Positions 6,593 through 9,643 of a stretch of DNA of 9,643 nt are shown piece by piece. This DNA is from JAYPCI01 sp038124645. Lineage in GTDB: Bacteria > Pseudomonadota > Alphaproteobacteria > Pelagibacterales > Pelagibacteraceae. The stretch is taken from positions 1-9,643 of the forward strand of contig JAYPCI010000020.1 of assembly GCA_038124645.1 (NCBI GenBank). The letters are read 5' to 3'. How positions within the stretch are numbered: the stretch's first letter is position 1; each line of letters starts with the position of its first letter. The notes below the pieces were generated by a model. It made no database searches. It was not told where the DNA came from and saw nothing but the letters and a program-made list of their open reading frames with translations. The position numbers were made by a program, and so were the translations under genes.

Positions 6593-6609
6593 ATCTGATT
6601 ATTTCAGAT
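6593..6609. repeat. Inverted repeat ATCTGA/TCAGAT overlapping the aapJ -10
   Basis: ATCTGA (6593-6598) and TCAGAT (6604-6609) flank TTATT. The predicted minus-strand -10 (6598-6603) fills the centre, so a protein bound to both arms would block RNA polymerase. Confidence 0.65.
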
Positions 6610-6625
6610 TGAAGATAAATATCAA
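6598..6625 (-). promoter_or_regulatory. Candidate sigma-70 promoter of aapJ
   Basis: On the minus strand TTGATA (6625-6620, 5 of 6 to consensus) and AATAAT (6603-6598, 5 of 6) are separated by 16 bp. Transcription would begin near 6591, giving a leader of about 57 bases before the ATG. I saw no sigma-54 -24/-12 pattern in this region. Confidence 0.5.
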
Positions 6626-6637
6626 TGTTTGATCCAT

Positions 6638-6649
6638 ACTATATATAGT
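6638..6649. repeat. 12-bp palindrome ACTATATATAGT upstream of the aapJ promoter
   Basis: A perfect dyad located 13 bp upstream of the predicted -35. It could be an upstream regulator site or an alternative -10 (TATATA), but AT-alternating palindromes arise easily in such DNA. Confidence 0.4.
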
Positions 6650-6680
6650 TTTGATTTAAATTGAATGTCTATATCGATTT

Positions 6681-7091
6681 TTATACATCTATAAGTCGTC
6701 TATGTTCTACAAGGATGCATTTGTTTTCAATGTAAGGAATATTTTGCTGAATAGATAAATCTTTAGCCTCTTGATTTTGAATTCCTAATTGTAACCAAAT
6801 GTTTTTAGGATTTTTTTTTAAAGACTCTTTTACAATCGCACCGCATTCTGCTGAAGGTCTAAAAATATTTAAAATATCTATTTCAGAATTAAGTTGATCT
6901 AAATTTTTTAGAATAATTTGGTTGTGAACTTCTTTACCTTCATGAATCGGATTAATTGGATAAACATTATAACCCCTATCCAGTAAGTATTTCATTACAA
7001 AATTAGAGGGTTTTTTAGAATCTAAACTAATGCCAATAAGTGCAACATTTTTACTGTTTGATAATAATTGTTTAATATCCTTATCAAGCAT
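6681..7091 (-). CDS. CoA-binding domain protein (YccU/COG1832-like)
   Basis: A 136-residue single-domain protein with a Rossmann-like CoA-binding fold. Visible features: the first beta strand and loop VALIGISLDSKKPSN (16-30), then FVMKYLLDRGYNVYPINP (31-48), then the second half with IWLQLGI (98-104) and ENKCILVEHRRL (122-133). These are typical of the stand-alone YccU family related to the N-terminal domain of succinyl-CoA synthetase alpha. Members bind CoA in structures, but a cellular role is not established. I chose the ATG at 7091. An in-frame TTG at 7100 would add only three residues and overlap the upstream stop. With the ATG start the gene follows the small secreted-protein gene by two bases (TAATTATG), so the two are probably translated together. 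No Shine-Dalgarno site is visible. Confidence 0.88.
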   Translation of the reverse strand: MLDKDIKQLLSNSKNVALIGISLDSKKPSNFVMKYLLDRGYNVYPINPIHEGKEVHNQIILKNLDQLNSEIDILNIFRPSAECGAIVKESLKKNPKNIWLQLGIQNQEAKDLSIQQNIPYIENKCILVEHRRLIDV

Positions 7092-7093
7092 AA

Positions 7094-7426
7094 TTAACAA
7101 GAATGTGTCTTGAAAGTTTTTTTGGAGTATTTACTGATAAAAGAAATTTCAAATTTATTTTTAATGTTAAATGTATCTTTAGCAGTAGAACAGATATTTT
7201 TTGCTTTGGCTGAATAATTTTCTGTTAATTCTTCTTGAATAAAAACTACCCAAAGTGAGTTGGCATTATCCCAGCCGGCATCTACGATTTTACTATCTTT
7301 CCTAAGAGATTTTGACAAATCAAGATTTGAGGCGTGAGCATTAGATAACGTAAACAACACGATAAAAACAATTGTTAGTTTAGATATTAATATTGTTATT
7401 AGTTTATTTATACTGTTCAATGTCAT
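7094..7426 (-). CDS. Small secreted protein of unknown function
   Basis: A 110-residue protein that I do not recognise. The N terminus is a Sec signal peptide, slightly long, with a hydrophobic core at about 10-28 and probable cleavage after NAHA (residue 32). The mature part is about 78 residues, rich in Lys, Ser and Asn. It has a central segment DAGWDNANSLWVVFIQEE (49-66) and two cysteines: C79 and C110, which is the last residue. These could form a disulfide. The ATG at 7426 is used; a TTG at 7429 would add one residue. The gene is two bases upstream of the CoA-binding gene and likely co-transcribed. It is head-to-head with the BT1-like transporter, with start codons overlapping or two bases apart. 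Codon use looks like its neighbours, so it is probably real rather than a shadow. Confidence 0.75.
   Translation of the reverse strand: MTLNSINKLITILISKLTIVFIVLFTLSNAHASNLDLSKSLRKDSKIVDAGWDNANSLWVVFIQEELTENYSAKAKNICSTAKDTFNIKNKFEISFISKYSKKTFKTHSC
7409..7414 (+). promoter_or_regulatory. Candidate -10 element of the BT1-like transporter gene
   Basis: TATACT (5 of 6 to TATAAT) lies five bases before the ATG at 7420 and fourteen before the ATG at 7429. It predicts a leaderless or very short-leader message. No convincing -35 is visible at normal spacing, so confidence is low. Confidence 0.3.
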
Positions 7427-9039
7427 CAATGTTAAAGAAATTACATTATTTTATTGATAGTACCTTTTTTGACTTAGGTCGTCAATTTCGGTGGACTTAC
7501 CTACCCCCACTCATGATTTATGTTGCAGCTGGTGTCTCTGGTTTAACTGGTATTGTTGGAACATTTTTTGTTAAAGATTATTTGAATTTATCAGCGGCTT
7601 TTTTGGCGGGTTTAGGGTTCTGGGCAGGAATTCCTTGGGCTTTAAAAATGCCCCTTGGACATTTGGTTGATTTAATCTGGAAACGTAAAAATTATTTAGT
7701 TTATTTAGGCGCTTCTCTGATCGCACTTAGTTTGATCATTATGTATGCCTTGATCATTCATACTGAAAAAATGTCGACTATTTTTAATGTTGAAACTTGG
7801 TTTGTCATCAGTGTTATTTTAGCGCCAGTCGGTTATGTGGTGCAAGATGTGGTTGCGGATGCAATGACTGTGGAAGCTGTTCCAAATTTTGATGAAAATG
7901 GAACCGCTTATCCTGCAGAGCAAATTAAAATTATGCATACAACTATGCAAACACTTGGTAGATTTGCAATTATTGGCGGAACTGTCGGCGTTGCGATTGC
8001 TAATATCATAATCTTCAGCAACACTGAAAACATTAATGAACAAGAAAAAATTTCTCTCTACGGTTCTGTTTATCTTTACGCTTTAATAATACCTCTCGTA
8101 TCTATTTTCGGCGTAGTCCTAGCTGGTTATTTGAAATCAAAACGAGAAACTGAATTAAAAGATAAAGGAATAAATTTACAAAGCGATCCTGAAATTAAAA
8201 CTGAAGTTAATTGGTGGATTTTAGGTGGATCCTTGGTCTTTGTAATTTTTACCTTAGGGGTTGGCGCCTTTAAAGTCCCTTTCGCACAAGAATTAGTTTT
8301 TGTAGGTTCTATAGGAATTATTCTCTTCTTAATGTCTAAATTGATTAAAGAACTGCCGGAAGAATTAAGATTAACTGTGGTGGGTACGGCGATCATCATT
8401 TTTGTCTTCAGAGCGATGCCAGGACCAGGACCTGGATTAACTTGGTTTGAAATAGATGAATTAGGTTTTGATGAACAATTTTTTTCTGTCTTATCACTTT
8501 TAGCGTCAGTATTAACATTAGCAGGCATAGTGGTACTTCGACCTTTTATGGCAAAGAATTCTATAGCCAAAATTATTGTTATCTTATCCATTGCAGGAGC
8601 TGTTTTATTCTTGCCAAGTGTCGGGATGTATTATGGCTTTCATAATTGGACAGCAGCACTTACTAATGGAGTGGTAGATGCTAGATTTATCGCTATCATC
8701 AACACAGCGATAGAGTCACCTTTAGGACAGGTATCAATGATACCCCTATTAGCCTGGATTGCTAAAAATGCTCCTAGTCACTTAAAGGCAACTTTTTTTG
8801 CAGTGTTTGCCTCTTTTACCAATTTGGCTTTATCCGCTAATGCCTTGGGTACTAAATATCTTAATCAAATCTTTGTCGTCACCAGAGAGGTCAAAGATAA
8901 AATAACTAATGAAATTCAATCGCTTGCTGATTATTCTGAATTAGGAATTTTATTAATTAGCGTATTATTATTAACGTTATTAGTGCCAATTATTACTGTT
9001 TATATTATTCAAGGAACAAAACTCAAAACTAATGAATAA
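7420..9039 (+). CDS. BT1/folate-biopterin transporter-like membrane transporter (MFS superfamily)
   Basis: A 539-residue polytopic inner-membrane protein with about 12 hydrophobic segments: for example 31-50, 59-76, 93-113, 127-145, 181-199, 213-237, 266-285, 291-306, 316-331, 355-373, 381-401 and 508-530. Features like the BT1 (folate-biopterin) family include VVQDVVADAMTVE (140-152), FRAMPGPGPG followed by FEIDELGFDEQFF (329-355), and a late segment ESPLGQVSM then KATFFAVFASFTNLA (432-470). BT1 members move folates or pterins, but many bacterial homologues are untested, so the substrate here is unknown; a general MFS permease is the alternative. The start is ATG 7420 or ATG 7429 (three residues shorter); a TTG at 7393 is less likely. 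Neither ATG has a Shine-Dalgarno site. The 3' end overlaps trmB by 11 bp. Confidence 0.7.
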   Translation: MSSMLKKLHYFIDSTFFDLGRQFRWTYLPPLMIYVAAGVSGLTGIVGTFFVKDYLNLSAAFLAGLGFWAGIPWALKMPLGHLVDLIWKRKNYLVYLGASLIALSLIIMYALIIHTEKMSTIFNVETWFVISVILAPVGYVVQDVVADAMTVEAVPNFDENGTAYPAEQIKIMHTTMQTLGRFAIIGGTVGVAIANIIIFSNTENINEQEKISLYGSVYLYALIIPLVSIFGVVLAGYLKSKRETELKDKGINLQSDPEIKTEVNWWILGGSLVFVIFTLGVGAFKVPFAQELVFVGSIGIILFLMSKLIKELPEELRLTVVGTAIIIFVFRAMPGPGPGLTWFEIDELGFDEQFFSVLSLLASVLTLAGIVVLRPFMAKNSIAKIIVILSIAGAVLFLPSVGMYYGFHNWTAALTNGVVDARFIAIINTAIESPLGQVSMIPLLAWIAKNAPSHLKATFFAVFASFTNLALSANALGTKYLNQIFVVTREVKDKITNEIQSLADYSELGILLISVLLLTLLVPIITVYIIQGTKLKTNE

Positions 9040-9643
9040 TAATTTCGAGCGAATTGATCCTATTTTTTAAACGCTCTGCTCTTAAATGATATTTGGTTTT
9101 AAAATTTAATTTCCTTATTTGTTTAGTGAGTTTAAATGATTTTGTTTTATCAATATTGCTTAATAAGTCTTTTGTTTGAGCAAAATAATCATTGTTATCT
9201 GTCGTAAAATGAACCTTAGCTTTTTTCTTAGCGTGTTTTAGAATGATGCTTATAAAATCATTGTTAATTAAACGACGTTTATGATGTCGCTTTTTTGGCC
9301 AGGGATCTGGGAACAAAATAAACATTTCGTCAAATGAGAATTGTTTGAATTTTTTAACAAACTTATCAAATATCCCAGGGTATATATAAATATTCTTCAA
9401 TTTATTGGTATTACATAGCCAAGCAAGATTGGACTGACCGTTGATAAATGGTTCAATACCTATGAAAGTTTTCTGCTTAAATTTCTTTGCCTGGTAAATT
9501 AGATGCTCTCCCATGCCAAAACCTATCTCAATAATAATCCTTTTTTTCTTAAACAATGCCTTAGTTACTTTGTATTTGCTGAGAAATTTCTTAAGATTTT
9601 GTGATTTAAAGTCCGGAATTGGTCTAGCTTTAATTCTACCAAA
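9029..9643 (-). CDS. trmB: tRNA (guanine-N7-)-methyltransferase TrmB, 5' end beyond the window
   Basis: TrmB uses S-adenosylmethionine to make 7-methylguanosine at position 46 of tRNA. Visible are the SAM-binding strand and loop IIIEIGFGMGEHL, the following FIGIEP acidic strand, and the diagnostic FPDPWPKKRHHKRRL motif with nearby HFTTDN. The reading frame stays open to the right edge. The 29 codons upstream of the TTG at 9556 translate as FGRIKARPIPDF... and look like the usual TrmB N-terminal region. No start codon is therefore visible, and the TTG at 9556 is not the start. The 204 residues seen are most of the expected 220-240. The C terminus is complete and overlaps the convergent transporter gene by 11 bp. 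Confidence 0.93.
   Translation of the reverse strand, partial: FGRIKARPIPDFKSQNLKKFLSKYKVTKALFKKKRIIIEIGFGMGEHLIYQAKKFKQKTFIGIEPFINGQSNLAWLCNTNKLKNIYIYPGIFDKFVKKFKQFSFDEMFILFPDPWPKKRHHKRRLINNDFISIILKHAKKKAKVHFTTDNNDYFAQTKDLLSNIDKTKSFKLTKQIRKLNFKTKYHLRAERLKNRINSLEIIIH

Noticed and set aside
6541..6680. A known riboswitch (glycine, glutamine, SAM) or sigma-54/NtrC site upstream of aapJ
   Set aside because: None of the conserved core sequences I know for these elements is present; only simple dyads are seen.
8127..8591. A 154-codon minus-strand frame within the BT1-like transporter gene
   Set aside because: Antisense to a clear membrane protein; its Lys/Pro/Thr-rich product reflects the complement of hydrophobic codons.
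9029..9556. A short TrmB starting at the TTG at 9556
   Set aside because: The frame stays open upstream to the window edge and encodes TrmB-like N-terminal sequence, so the gene is partial rather than short.

Overview
The window is compact and AT-rich, with almost no intergenic space. It reads as an alphaproteobacterium with a streamlined genome. The best guess is a marine lineage of the SAR11 (Pelagibacterales) or HIMB59 type. This rests on the Aap/Bzt-type amino-acid transporter, the base composition, the Asn tRNA sequence, and overlapping or abutting genes. It is an inference from style and gene families, not from a marker gene.

Layout from left to right. The 3' part of a tRNA-Asn(GTT) gene (+) enters from the left edge and meets, one base apart, the stop of a small Xre-family regulator (-). 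Upstream of that regulator on the same strand is a secreted DUF6134-type protein. Head-to-head with it, only 12 bp away, is a PLP-dependent cysteine synthase-family enzyme (+). The cysteine synthase gene overlaps tail-to-tail (6 bp) with a four-gene minus-strand general L-amino-acid ABC transporter: aapJ (binding protein), aapQ and aapM (permeases) and aapP (ATPase). An intrinsic terminator lies between aapJ and aapQ. Upstream of aapJ, on the same strand, come a CoA-binding (YccU/COG1832-like) protein and a small unrecognised secreted protein. The secreted protein is head-to-head with a large BT1/folate-biopterin-transporter-like membrane protein (+). That gene overlaps tail-to-tail (11 bp) with trmB (tRNA m7G46 methyltransferase, -), whose 5' end runs off the right edge.

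The core of the window is amino-acid uptake. The binding protein captures L-amino acids in the periplasm, AapQ/AapM form the inner-membrane channel and AapP supplies ATP hydrolysis. The aapJ leader carries three adjacent dyad repeats that overlap a plausible sigma-70 promoter. The terminator behind aapJ would allow more binding protein than permease. These are the clearest regulatory structures here.

Most starts lack a Shine-Dalgarno sequence. Two divergent gene pairs have start codons so close that each promoter must lie inside the other gene, and in one case the -10 placement predicts leaderless mRNA. I saw no CRISPR array, transposon, phage or defence gene, and nothing that amounts to a novel multi-gene system. 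The items worth a second look are the regulatory layouts, an apparent lipoprotein signal on AapJ, an N-terminal extension on AapM, and the small secreted protein.
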